The notes beneath the pieces are model-generated. The model saw only the letters and a list, made by a program, of their open reading frames with translations, made no database searches and was not told the DNA's origin. From positions 1 to 10,055 of the forward strand of contig CAMDXR010000088.1 in assembly GCA_945877725.1 (NCBI GenBank): a DNA stretch of 10,055 nt, read 5' to 3'. The stretch's first letter is position 1; each line of letters begins with the position of its first letter. Origin of the DNA: Limnohabitans sp. Rim8 (GTDB lineage: Bacteria; Pseudomonadota; Gammaproteobacteria; Burkholderiales; Burkholderiaceae_C). The position numbers and the translations under genes were made by a program. Shown here in pieces: positions 1-6,007 of the stretch.

Positions 1-608
1 GCGGAAGATTTTTTGGCACGGGTGCCAGTGCGGATGATCTCGCCGCTGGAGGTGACCACTTCCATGGCCAGCACGTTTTCGCGCATGGTGCCGTAGCGCA
101 CGGCGTTGGTGCCGCTGGCACGGGTGGCGCTCATGCCACCGATGGTCGCGTCGGCCCCCGGATCAATCGGGAAAAACAAGCCGGTGGATTTGATTTCTTC
201 GTTCAGTTGTTTGCGCGTCACGCCGGGTTGCACGGTCACCGTCAGGTCTTCGGCGTTGATGGTCAACACTTTGTTCATGCGCATCAGGTCGATGCTGATG
301 CCACCTTGCACGGCCAGCAAATGGCCCTCTAACGAGGAACCCACGCCAAAAGGAATCACCGGCACTTTGTACTGGGCACACAGCGCCACGGCATCGGCTA
401 CGTCTTGCGTGCTTTCGGCAAACACCACGGCGGCGGGTGGGGGCACATGGGTAAAGGCCGATTCGTCGCGGCCATGTTGCTCGCGCACCACCAGAGCGGT
501 GGAACAATTGCCCTGAAAACGGGCCTTCAGGGCGGCTAAAAAAGCCTCGGGCACTTCGCGTTGCGCGATTTCAGGGGCCAAATGGACGGCGGCGATGGGG
601 GCATTCAT
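1..608 (-). CDS. FAD-linked oxidase, D-lactate dehydrogenase (cytochrome)/GlcD-like, N-terminal part
   Basis: The reading frame starts at 608 and stays open to the left edge; the first 202 residues are visible, against roughly 460-480 expected for the family, so the C-terminal substrate domain is missing only because the window ends. It looks like the PCMH-type FAD-binding half of the D-lactate dehydrogenase/glycolate oxidase family. PFGVGSSLEGH (86-96) and GADATIGGMSATRASGTNAV (151-170), followed by RYGTMREN, are the FAD pyrophosphate-binding loops, and TGTRAKKSS at the visible end matches the LDHD/DLD branch. Such enzymes oxidise D-lactate or a related 2-hydroxy acid and pass electrons to cytochrome c or quinone. 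A GGAGA Shine-Dalgarno lies 7 nt before the ATG, which supports the start. It is divergent from the cobalamin adenosyltransferase gene. D-lactate is the best guess, but a related 2-hydroxy acid substrate cannot be excluded without the C-terminal half. Confidence 0.88.
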   Translation of the reverse strand, partial: MNAPIAAVHLAPEIAQREVPEAFLAALKARFQGNCSTALVVREQHGRDESAFTHVPPPAAVVFAESTQDVADAVALCAQYKVPVIPFGVGSSLEGHLLAVQGGISIDLMRMNKVLTINAEDLTVTVQPGVTRKQLNEEIKSTGLFFPIDPGADATIGGMSATRASGTNAVRYGTMRENVLAMEVVTSSGEIIRTGTRAKKSS

Positions 609-667
609 AGACGGTCTCCGGTGAAGGCGAGGCTGACCCGCCTGACAAGCGAAAAACGCAGTTTACG

Positions 668-680
668 CCCCAAATTGGGG
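668..680. promoter_or_regulatory. 13-bp inverted repeat in divergent intergenic region
   Basis: CCCCAA-A-TTGGGG is a perfect dyad in the 142-bp gap between the divergent oxidase and adenosyltransferase genes. Just beyond it, on the minus strand, is a TTGACA hexamer (plus-strand 687-692) that could be a -35 box for the oxidase gene; the nearest -10-like hexamer (660-665) is 21 bp away, so the dyad would sit in an overlong spacer. An operator role is an inference; no regulator gene is visible nearby. Confidence 0.3.
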
Positions 681-750
681 GTTTGCTGTCAAGTGTCAGA
701 CAAGTCCAACCTTCTTGGCTGACAATCTTGGTCAACAAAAGGATTTTTAA

Positions 751-1317
751 ATGGGCAACCGACTGACACAAATCGCCACCCGCACCGGGGACAACGGCAC
801 CACTGGCCTGGGCAACAACCAGCGCGTGTCCAAAAACAGTTTGCGCGTGCACGCCATGGGCGAGGTGGACGAACTTAATTCGCACATCGGCTTGTTGTTG
901 TGCGAGGACATGGCCGACGATGTGCGTGCCTTGTTGGTCGAGGTGCAGCACCAATTGTTCAACTTGGGGGGTGAATTGTCGATCCCCGGCTTTGAGTTGC
1001 TCAAGGCCGAGGCGGTCGCAGCGCTCGATGACGCTTTAGAAACCTACAACGCCAAGTTGCCCAAGTTGGCCGAGTTCATCTTGCCCGCGGGCACACGCGG
1101 GGCCTCGCAAGCCCATATTTGCCGCACGGTGGCGCGCCGTGCCGAGCGCGCCTGCGTGGCTCTGGGCAACGAAGAGGCCATCAACGAAACCCCGCGCCAG
1201 TACCTGAACCGCTTGTCAGACCTGATGTTTGTACTGGCCCGCGTGCTGAACCGCATGAACGGTGGGGACGATGTCTACTGGAAAAGCGAGCGCATGCAGA
1301 AAGACGGGACCGAGTGA
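751..1317 (+). CDS. ATP:cob(I)alamin adenosyltransferase, PduO type
   Basis: This cytoplasmic enzyme transfers the 5'-deoxyadenosyl group of ATP to cob(I)alamin, giving adenosylcobalamin for mutases and related enzymes. The 188 residues match the usual length of the family. The N-terminal ATP loop reads TRTGDNGTTGLGNNQRVSK (10-28), followed by AMGEVDELNSHIG (35-47). The helix carrying the catalytic and ATP-binding arginines is RTVARRAE (125-132), and YLNRLSDLMFVLAR (151-164) is the cobalamin-side signature. This is the PduO/MMAB fold, not CobA or EutT. An AGGA Shine-Dalgarno stands 8 nt before the ATG (aaaggatttttaaATG). The stop codon overlaps the start of the next gene, implying cotranscription and probable translational coupling. 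No B12-box-like leader is seen upstream, so riboswitch control is not supported. It could be named pduO or cobO depending on convention. Confidence 0.93.
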   Translation: MGNRLTQIATRTGDNGTTGLGNNQRVSKNSLRVHAMGEVDELNSHIGLLLCEDMADDVRALLVEVQHQLFNLGGELSIPGFELLKAEAVAALDDALETYNAKLPKLAEFILPAGTRGASQAHICRTVARRAERACVALGNEEAINETPRQYLNRLSDLMFVLARVLNRMNGGDDVYWKSERMQKDGTE

Positions 1318-1679
1318 AGCGCTGGAAAATCGGCGTTTATCTTGTCGTTTTGGGCTGCTTGGGACACGCCAGCGCCACGACGAAACCCGTAACCGCCCCC
1401 CTGCCCTCAGCGTCGTCTGTGGTGTTGTCGTGTGCCGTGGCCTATACGCCGCAACGCTGCACCTGGGTAAGAGAAGTGCGCATCGATTGGGATAAAAAAG
1501 CCGTTCGCCGTTTGCGCATCGACGGGTTGGAGCCCTATGGTTTTTCACTCATTCCTAATGGCCTGATGACGGCAATAGACAATGAACGCATCCAAATTGA
1601 CCTGAAAGCGCAGGCGTGGACCAGCGACTTCAGGGGCCTTGCCGCAGGCCAGGGACGTTGTGAGACGGTGCCTGGTTAA
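1314..1679 (+). CDS. small exported protein of unknown function
   Basis: I do not recognise this protein. A GTG start at 1314 gives 121 residues and overlaps the TGA of the adenosyltransferase by 4 bp (GTGA); a longer version of this frame starting far inside the upstream gene is unlikely. The start is supported because it creates a clean signal peptide: KRWK, a hydrophobic core IGVYLVVLGCLG, then ASA with cleavage after about residue 21. VLGC (12-15) also resembles a lipobox, though the leucine before the glycine is not typical. The predicted mature protein is about 100 residues with three cysteines (C40, C49, C116); C40 and C49 are close enough to form a disulfide in the periplasm. The middle (VREVRIDWDKKAVRRLRIDG, 52-71) looks like alternating beta strands. 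The overlap suggests coupled expression with the adenosyltransferase, but a functional link is not shown. Confidence 0.72.
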   Translation: MKRWKIGVYLVVLGCLGHASATTKPVTAPLPSASSVVLSCAVAYTPQRCTWVREVRIDWDKKAVRRLRIDGLEPYGFSLIPNGLMTAIDNERIQIDLKAQAWTSDFRGLAAGQGRCETVPG

Positions 1680-1700
1680 GCACCGAAAGTGGTTAAGGGC

Positions 1701-1739
1701 CTGTTTAAGAGGCGCGTTTTAAAGGCGTGTTTAAAAGGC
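1701..1739. repeat. 13-bp tandem repeat, three copies
   Basis: Three exactly abutting 13-mers are present: CTGTTTAAGAGGC (1701-1713), GCGTTTTAAAGGC (1714-1726) and GTGTTTAAAAGGC (1727-1739). A fourth, more degenerate relative (gtggttaagggc, 1689-1700) precedes them. The array lies just after the stop of the small exported protein and about 120 bp before the acetoacetyl-CoA synthetase. Each unit has a TTTAA core, so the helical face shifts by a little over one turn per unit. Function is unknown. The remainder of the gap to 1858 shows no convincing promoter. Confidence 0.55.
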
Positions 1740-1858
1740 CCAGTGGCGCTGATCGGGCCGGGTGGCACGGGTCGGGACGGTCGGGGCTGTCACTTAGGTG
1801 CATGTTTCAGGGTTGACGCGCATGACAGCCAAGCCTGCCCACTGCTAACCTGATTGGC

Positions 1859-4063
1859 ATGAGCACCGCCCAGACACCTACAGACCGTCACCACAATTTG
1901 GCCCAAACCATGGCATCGACAGCGCCATTCACGGGTGCATCCAGCGCAGCCTCTGCGGGGGTGCCAGCACGGGCCGTGGCCACGCCGCCGTATGTGCCTC
2001 AAATCAGGCTTTATCAAAATTGGTTGCGGGACCAGCGGGGACTGAGTTTTGCCAATTACAACGACCTGTGGCGCTGGTCGGTTACCGACTTGAATGGCTT
2101 TTGGGAAAGCATTTGGGATTATTTCGAGCTCGAATCGCCCACCCCGCACACGGCCGCATTGGCTGACAACGTCATGCCCGGGGCGCGTTGGTTTGTCGGT
2201 GCCAAGACCAACTACGCGCACCAAGTGATGCGGCATGTTCAAGCGGCGCACGCAGCCGGGTTGTTGGCCGTGATCAGTCGGAACGAAAAAGGGCAGCGCC
2301 GCGAGCTGAGTTGGCCCGAGTTAGAGCGCCAGGTGGCGGCCATGGCCCTGCATTTGCTGGCGCAGGGCGTGCAGCCGGGGGACCGTGTGGCGGCTTATTT
2401 GCCCAATATTCCCGAGGCGATGGTGGCCTTTTTGGCCACCGCCAGCATTGGGGGCATTTGGAGCATTTGTGCGCCGGACATGGGCACCCACGCCGTGCTG
2501 GATCGGTTTAAACAGATTGAACCCAAGGTGTTGTTTGCGGTGGATGGCGTGAGCTACGGCGGCCGTGATTTTGACCGCATGGGCGTGGTGCAAGAACTGA
2601 AAGACGCCCTGCCCAGCGTGCAGCATGTCATCTTGCACGACAACTTGGGCACACTGGATCTGGCCCGCTGTGATGTGGCCGCGAGCGCGCTGATGTCGGT
2701 CATTACGGCGCGCAACGATGCGGAAGTGTCGGCGTTTGAGCCCTTGTGGTTGCCGTTTGACCACCCGTTGTGGATCGTTTATTCAAGTGGCACCACGGGG
2801 TTGCCTAAGCCGATCGTGCACGGTCATGGCGGCACCGTCATCGTGGCGCTGGCGAACAAAATTTTGCACAACGATGTGGGCTGCAGTTACCACCCCAACA
2901 GCTTTGGCGAGCGTTTTCATTGGTACAGCTCCACCGGTTGGGTCATGTGGAACGCCCAAGTGGCCGGCTTGCTGAACGGGGTGACCTGCATAATTTACGA
3001 CGGCAACCCCGGCGGCAGCAAGGACAACCCCGATTGGGGGGTGTTGTGGCGCATGGCAGTCGAAGAGCAAGTGAGCTTTTTCGGCGCAGGCGCGGCATTT
3101 TTTGCCAATTGTCAGAAAGCCGGGCTGGACCTTGTCCGCTGTGGCGACCTCTCGCGTGTGCGGGCGCTGGGCACCACGGGCTCGCCCCTTTCACCCGAAA
3201 CCCAAACCTGGGGGGTGGAACAGTTCAAGCGCATGGGGACCGACATCTGGTGGTGCAATATTTCAGGCGGCACCGACTTTGCGGGGGCCTTTGTGGGGGG
3301 CCACCGGGAGCTGCCTGAAGAACCGGGCGTCATGCAATGCCGCATGCTGGGTGCGGCTGTCGAGGCGTGGAACGAGGCGGGCCAACCCGTCAAAGGCGAG
3401 GTCGGCGAGTTGGTGTGCACCCAACCCATACCGTCCATGCCACTGTTCTTTTGGGGCGACAAAGACAACGCCCGTTACTTGGCCAGTTATTTCGAGATGT
3501 ACCCCGCAGGGCATGGCCGTCAGCCCGGCGGTGGCGATGGCCTTGCCAGCATGGGCGGGGTCTGGCGGCACGGAGATTGGTTGCGCATCGGCAGCGCCCA
3601 ACCCGAAACCCTGGGCGAAGGGGAAGGTTGCGTGATCTTCGGGCGCAGCGACGCCACCATCAACCGCTACGGTCTGCGCATGGGTACCAGTGAGCTTTAT
3701 AGCGCTGTAGAAGCCCTGCCCGAGGTGATGGACTCGATGGTGGTGGACTTGGAATACCTGGGCAAAGAAAGCTATATGCCCTTGTTTGTGGTGTTGCGCC
3801 CGGGCACGACCTTAGACGAGGCCCTGAAAGCCCGCCTGAACAACGCCATCAAAGTGGCCTTGAGCCCTAGGTTTATTCCCAACGAGATTTTTCAGGTGGC
3901 CGAAATACCCCGAACCTTGTCCGGCAAAAAGCAAGAGTTGCCCATCAAAAAGCTCATGCTGGGCCAGCCCCTAGAAAAGGTGGTCAACAAAGACGCCATG
4001 GCCAACCCGGGTTGTCTAGACTGGTATCTGGCATTGGCAAAAAAACACTTGTCCAAGCCCTGA
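1859..4063 (+). CDS. acetoacetyl-CoA synthetase (acetoacetate--CoA ligase)
   Basis: This ANL-superfamily enzyme activates acetoacetate with ATP and CoA to acetoacetyl-CoA through an acyl-adenylate, feeding ketone bodies or acetoacetate from polyhydroxybutyrate turnover into acetyl-CoA or storage. The N-terminal domain opens with NYNDLWRWSVTDLNGFWESI (66-85), typical of the AACS branch. The phosphate-binding loop is VYSSGTTGLPK (307-317), followed by YSSTGWVMWN (356-365); the hinge region is GRSDATINRYGLRMGTSE (595-612), and the C-terminal catalytic lysine lies in PRTLSGKK (685-692, probably K690). At 734 residues it is longer than the usual 650-670. About 40 extra Ala/Thr/Ser-rich residues precede the conserved part, and a Gly-rich insert (PAGHGRQPGGGDGLASMG, 549-566) precedes GVWRHGDW. 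The ATG at 1859 has no good Shine-Dalgarno. The ATG at 1910 and the GTG at 1976 are alternative starts, the latter just before the conserved region. Confidence 0.93.
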   Translation: MSTAQTPTDRHHNLAQTMASTAPFTGASSAASAGVPARAVATPPYVPQIRLYQNWLRDQRGLSFANYNDLWRWSVTDLNGFWESIWDYFELESPTPHTAALADNVMPGARWFVGAKTNYAHQVMRHVQAAHAAGLLAVISRNEKGQRRELSWPELERQVAAMALHLLAQGVQPGDRVAAYLPNIPEAMVAFLATASIGGIWSICAPDMGTHAVLDRFKQIEPKVLFAVDGVSYGGRDFDRMGVVQELKDALPSVQHVILHDNLGTLDLARCDVAASALMSVITARNDAEVSAFEPLWLPFDHPLWIVYSSGTTGLPKPIVHGHGGTVIVALANKILHNDVGCSYHPNSFGERFHWYSSTGWVMWNAQVAGLLNGVTCIIYDGNPGGSKDNPDWGVLWRMAVEEQVSFFGAGAAFFANCQKAGLDLVRCGDLSRVRALGTTGSPLSPETQTWGVEQFKRMGTDIWWCNISGGTDFAGAFVGGHRELPEEPGVMQCRMLGAAVEAWNEAGQPVKGEVGELVCTQPIPSMPLFFWGDKDNARYLASYFEMYPAGHGRQPGGGDGLASMGGVWRHGDWLRIGSAQPETLGEGEGCVIFGRSDATINRYGLRMGTSELYSAVEALPEVMDSMVVDLEYLGKESYMPLFVVLRPGTTLDEALKARLNNAIKVALSPRFIPNEIFQVAEIPRTLSGKKQELPIKKLMLGQPLEKVVNKDAMANPGCLDWYLALAKKHLSKP

Positions 4064-4157
4064 AGCCCTGGGTCGTTGTAGTTGTTCTTTGGACTTAGCA
4101 GGTGCGTCTTGGTCTTCGTGAGAGGTTGTTGGCCAATGCAAGTGACAGTTGTTCTAA

Positions 4158-4197
4158 GTGGGAGCGAGTAGGCCATTGCAAGCGACAGTTGTTCTGC
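4158..4197 (+). repeat. 40-bp sub-repeat (block 1)
   Basis: This unit begins GTGGGAGCGAG, like the REP, but continues into GTAGGCCATTGCAAG and GACAGTTGTTCTGC and not into the second half of the stem. It is preceded by a partial copy (4128-4157) and followed at exactly 40 bp by the full REP of block 1. It thus looks like the 5' half of a REP joined to unrelated sequence and then duplicated in tandem. Confidence 0.75.
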
Positions 4198-4316
4198 GTG
4201 GGAGCGAGTCCCTGCTCGCGAATGTTTGATTGGGCTCGAGGGCTGATTAAAGCTTTGTCACCTTATTCAAACCCAATAGCCTGATTCACCATTCGGCCGC
4301 AGGGGCAGCCTCCCAC
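4198..4316. repeat. REPIN copy 1 (REP + inverted REP)
   Basis: A 27-bp REP (4198-4224) and a 27-bp inverted REP (4290-4316) are separated by 65 bp. The first has head GTGGGAG, stem GCGAG(T)/(C)TCGC around a CCCT loop, and tail GAATG. The second, read on the minus strand, has the same head, loop and tail but the stem GGCTGC/GCGGCC. The spacer itself holds an ATTGGG/CCCAAT inverted pair, so the whole element can fold into a long hairpin. It differs from copies 2 and 3 at 5 and 4 positions. The T at the end of the 5' stem arm here is C in the other two copies. Confidence 0.82.
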
Positions 4317-4330
4317 GGGGATGACTCCCA

Positions 4331-4348
4331 CAGGGGGCAGCCTCCCAC
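4331..4348 (-). repeat. truncated inverted REP after copy 1
   Basis: Only the head-proximal part remains (CAGGGGGCAGCCTCCCAC); the GAATG tail and one stem arm are replaced by unrelated bases. It runs into CGGGG-attgag-CCCCG (4348-4363), a small hairpin that links this block to the next set of sub-repeats. The same arrangement recurs after copy 2. Confidence 0.6.
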
Positions 4349-4372
4349 GGGGATTGAGCCCCGTTGTTCTGA

Positions 4373-4452
4373 GTGGGAGCGAGTTGGCCAATGCAAGTGA
4401 CAGTTGTTCTGAGTGGGAGCGAGTTGACTAATGCAAGTGACAGTTGTTCTGC
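4373..4452 (+). repeat. 40-bp sub-repeat, two tandem copies (block 2)
   Basis: Units at 4373-4412 and 4413-4452 are nearly identical (GTGGGAGCGAGTTGGCCAAT versus GTTGACTAAT in the middle, and a terminal A/C change). They precede the full REP at 4453. Counting the REP head, GTGGGAGCGAG occurs three times here at a 40-bp period, against twice before copies 1 and 3. Confidence 0.8.
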
Positions 4453-4571
4453 GTGGGAGCGAGCCCCTGCTCGCGAATGTTTGATTGGGCTCAAAGGCTG
4501 ATTAAAGCTTTGTCACCTTATTCATACCCAATAGCCAGATTCACCATTCGGCCGCAGGGGCAGCCTCCCAC
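4453..4571. repeat. REPIN copy 2 (REP + inverted REP)
   Basis: The REP is at 4453-4479 and the inverted REP at 4545-4571, with the same 65-bp spacer length as the other copies. The stem is now perfect: GCGAGC-CCCT-GCTCGC. There are 5 differences from copy 1 and 3 from copy 3, so the copies share a recent origin. Confidence 0.84.
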
Positions 4572-4580
4572 GGGGATGAC

Positions 4581-4602
4581 GCCCGCAGTAGCAGCCTCCC
4601 AC
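4581..4602 (-). repeat. truncated inverted REP after copy 2
   Basis: This has the same position and form as the truncated unit after copy 1, but reads GCCCGCAGTAGCAGCCTCCC before the final AC. The loop bases are altered (AGTAG where full copies have AGGGG) and the tail is missing. The CGGGG-attgag-CCCCG hairpin follows (4602-4617). Confidence 0.6.
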
Positions 4603-4626
4603 GGGGATTGAGCCCCGTTGTTCTGA

Positions 4627-4666
4627 GTGGGAGCGAGTTGGCCATTGCAAGTGACAGTTGTTCTGA
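4627..4666 (+). repeat. 40-bp sub-repeat (block 3)
   Basis: A single unit precedes the third REP at 4667. It is almost identical to the block 2 units (GCCATTGC where block 2 has GCCAATGC), confirming that the sub-repeat and the REP pair were copied together as a larger segment. Confidence 0.78.
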
Positions 4667-4785
4667 GTGGGAGCGAGCCCCTGCTCGCGAATGTTTGATT
4701 GGGCTCGAAGGCTGATTAAAGCTTTGTTACCTTATTCAAACCCAATAGCCAGATTCACCATTCGGCCGCAGGGGCAGCCTCCCAC
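4667..4785. repeat. REPIN copy 3 (REP + inverted REP)
   Basis: The REP is at 4667-4693 and the inverted REP at 4759-4785. The organisation and 119-bp length are the same as the other two. After it the pattern changes: GGGGGATAAGCA joins directly to another complete inverted REP, in place of the truncated unit. Confidence 0.84.
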
Positions 4786-4797
4786 GGGGGATAAGCA

Positions 4798-4824
4798 CAT
4801 TCGGCCGCAGGGGCAGCCTCCCAC
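4798..4824 (-). repeat. solitary inverted REP
   Basis: This is a complete 27-bp inverted REP with CATTC tail, CAGGGG loop side and CTCCCAC head, without a forward partner. Only 12 bp separate it from the inverted REP of copy 3. A further remnant (ttcccgcaggggatgg, 4833-4848) marks the right edge of the array; beyond it the composition turns abruptly AT-rich. Confidence 0.8.
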
Positions 4825-4850
4825 GGGGAGGGGTTCCCGCAGGGGATGGT

Positions 4851-5017
4851 CTTGGAAAGCTATTCGGCATCTTATTGAATTAATAAATGATATGAGTACT
4901 AAATAATAATTGTTAGTTCTTAATTGAGCTATTGATGGCTCTGTGTTGCGTATGATGCGAGCTTTGCGTTGTTGATCTTTCGCCAGGTCTGGCGCTTGAA
5001 CAGCTTGGGAACAGGGC
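4851..5017 (+). other. AT-rich leader region before the M23 gene
   Basis: Between the repeat array and the peptidase gene is an AT-rich stretch (for example gaattaataaatgatatgag and ctaaataataattgttag) that could hold the promoter of the peptidase-bactofilin pair, but no hexamer pair with good spacing stands out. CGCCAG-GT-CTGGCG (4981-4994) is a perfect inverted repeat 23 bp before the start codon, able to form a hairpin in the 5' leader or serve as an operator. The gene's own Shine-Dalgarno is unclear: AGGG lies very close to the ATG and GGGA a little further up. Confidence 0.35.
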
Positions 5018-5965
5018 ATGCAACTGATATGGATAGGCGGACCGGCCAATCGCATCATTACTTTTTCATTAACGGGTCGCCGTTTGCTTGTCGGCAGCTT
5101 GAGCATCATGGCGGGGCTCGTGTTGTTGGGTGCGCTGCTTTACTTCATGGGTGTCCGGGTCGCCGTGGATTACATCCCCGGATTGGTTCGCAGCATGGGG
5201 GGGGTGGTCAGCCAAACCCAAATGCAAGACTTGGAGCATGAGCACAACGCCAAGGTGAAGTCTTTGCAAGAGCGCTTGAACACGCTGCAAACCCGTCTGG
5301 AAACGCTGCAAAAAGACAAGCTTCAGTGGATGCAAGAGTTAGGCTGGAAAAGCGAAACCCCTATTTTGGAAGACAAAAAATCACCTTGGATGCGCTTGCC
5401 TGGGCAAGGCGGGCCTTTGCGTTTGTTAACCCTGCCTGCTTGGGCGCGGTCGCCAGAAAATCTGGTCACCACCGAAGAGACGCTGGAGCGGACCGAGCAA
5501 ACGGTGGCCTTGATGGGCCAATCTTGGCAATCAGAGCAAGAAAAAATGGCCCTGTTACCCGTCAGCAGTCCATTGAAGGGCGACTTCGGCATGACCAGTC
5601 GCTTTGGCGGAAGAGCCGACCCTTTGACGCATGACCGAGCCTTTCATGAGGGCTTGGACCTGATTGCGGCCTGGCAAGCGCCCGTCATTGCCACCGCCCC
5701 CGGCCGGGTTTTGCGTTCGGAATATTCCGGCGCTTATGGTCAATTTGTCGAAATTGAACACGCACACCACTACATCTCTCGCTACGCCCACTTAGACCAA
5801 AGGCAAGTTGCGGTGGGAGATGTCGTACTGCGCGGACAAACGCTGGGCAGGCTGGGCAATTCAGGCCGGTCCACGGGGCCTCATTTGCACTATGAAGTGC
5901 TGTACAAAAATCGTCCGATCAATCCCGAGACACCTTTACAGGCCTTGTGGGCAGATCGCAAATAA
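5018..5965 (+). CDS. membrane-anchored M23 family metallopeptidase
   Basis: This is a predicted zinc endopeptidase that cuts peptide cross-links of peptidoglycan in the periplasm. Residues 1-22 are a short basic cytoplasmic tail, and 23-45 (LLVGSLSIMAGLVLLGALLY) form one membrane segment. Residues about 68-107 are a Glu/Leu/Lys-rich coiled coil (EHNAKVKSLQERLNTLQTRL), then a linker, and the LytM/M23 domain from about 186 to 305. The active site appears intact: HEGLD gives ligands H210 and D214, YAHL gives H258, and GPHLHYE gives H289 and H291 (the second His of HxH being a metal ligand in LytM-type enzymes). It should therefore be a catalyst, not an EnvC-like activator. It lies 42 bp upstream of a bactofilin gene. 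This pairing is known from bacteria where the cytoskeletal bactofilin positions the M23 enzyme, so a role in local wall remodelling or shape is likely. Confidence 0.92.
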   Translation: MQLIWIGGPANRIITFSLTGRRLLVGSLSIMAGLVLLGALLYFMGVRVAVDYIPGLVRSMGGVVSQTQMQDLEHEHNAKVKSLQERLNTLQTRLETLQKDKLQWMQELGWKSETPILEDKKSPWMRLPGQGGPLRLLTLPAWARSPENLVTTEETLERTEQTVALMGQSWQSEQEKMALLPVSSPLKGDFGMTSRFGGRADPLTHDRAFHEGLDLIAAWQAPVIATAPGRVLRSEYSGAYGQFVEIEHAHHYISRYAHLDQRQVAVGDVVLRGQTLGRLGNSGRSTGPHLHYEVLYKNRPINPETPLQALWADRK

Positions 5966-6007
5966 GGGGTCAGGTCGGGTTGGTAATAAAACACAGGGAG
6001 ACATCGT

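Larger units (their letters stand above)
4128..4850. repeat. clustered REP/REPIN repeat array
   Basis: This gene-free stretch is almost wholly repetitive. It contains three 119-bp REP/inverted-REP pairs, a solitary inverted REP, truncated inverted REPs and 40-bp sub-repeats. The order is: sub-repeats, REP, 65-bp spacer, inverted REP, truncated inverted REP, then again. The starts of successive pairs are 255 and 214 bp apart; the difference reflects one extra 40-bp unit plus one base. GTGGGAG heads with a stem-loop and a GAATG tail match the REP class mobilised in trans by RAYT transposases. The open frames that cross this region change with the repeat phase and are not genes. Chromosomal REP clusters can also stabilise 3' ends, bind gyrase or terminate transcription; no such role is shown here. 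Confidence 0.85.

Noticed and set aside
609..750. Cobalamin riboswitch before the adenosyltransferase
   Set aside because: The gap is only 142 bp and shows no B12-box-like core or long paired leader.
1119..1313. Upstream extension of the small exported protein inside the adenosyltransferase gene
   Set aside because: It would overlap a well-supported gene by about 200 bp and bury the signal peptide; the GTG at 1314 explains both.
4128..4850. CRISPR array
   Set aside because: Repeats are regularly spaced, but the intervening sequences are themselves repeated and not unique, the units occur in both orientations, and no cas gene is near.
4667..5109. Small open frames across the repeat array on either strand
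   Set aside because: They are made of REP units translated by chance, restart in each block, and lack ribosome sites and protein-like composition.
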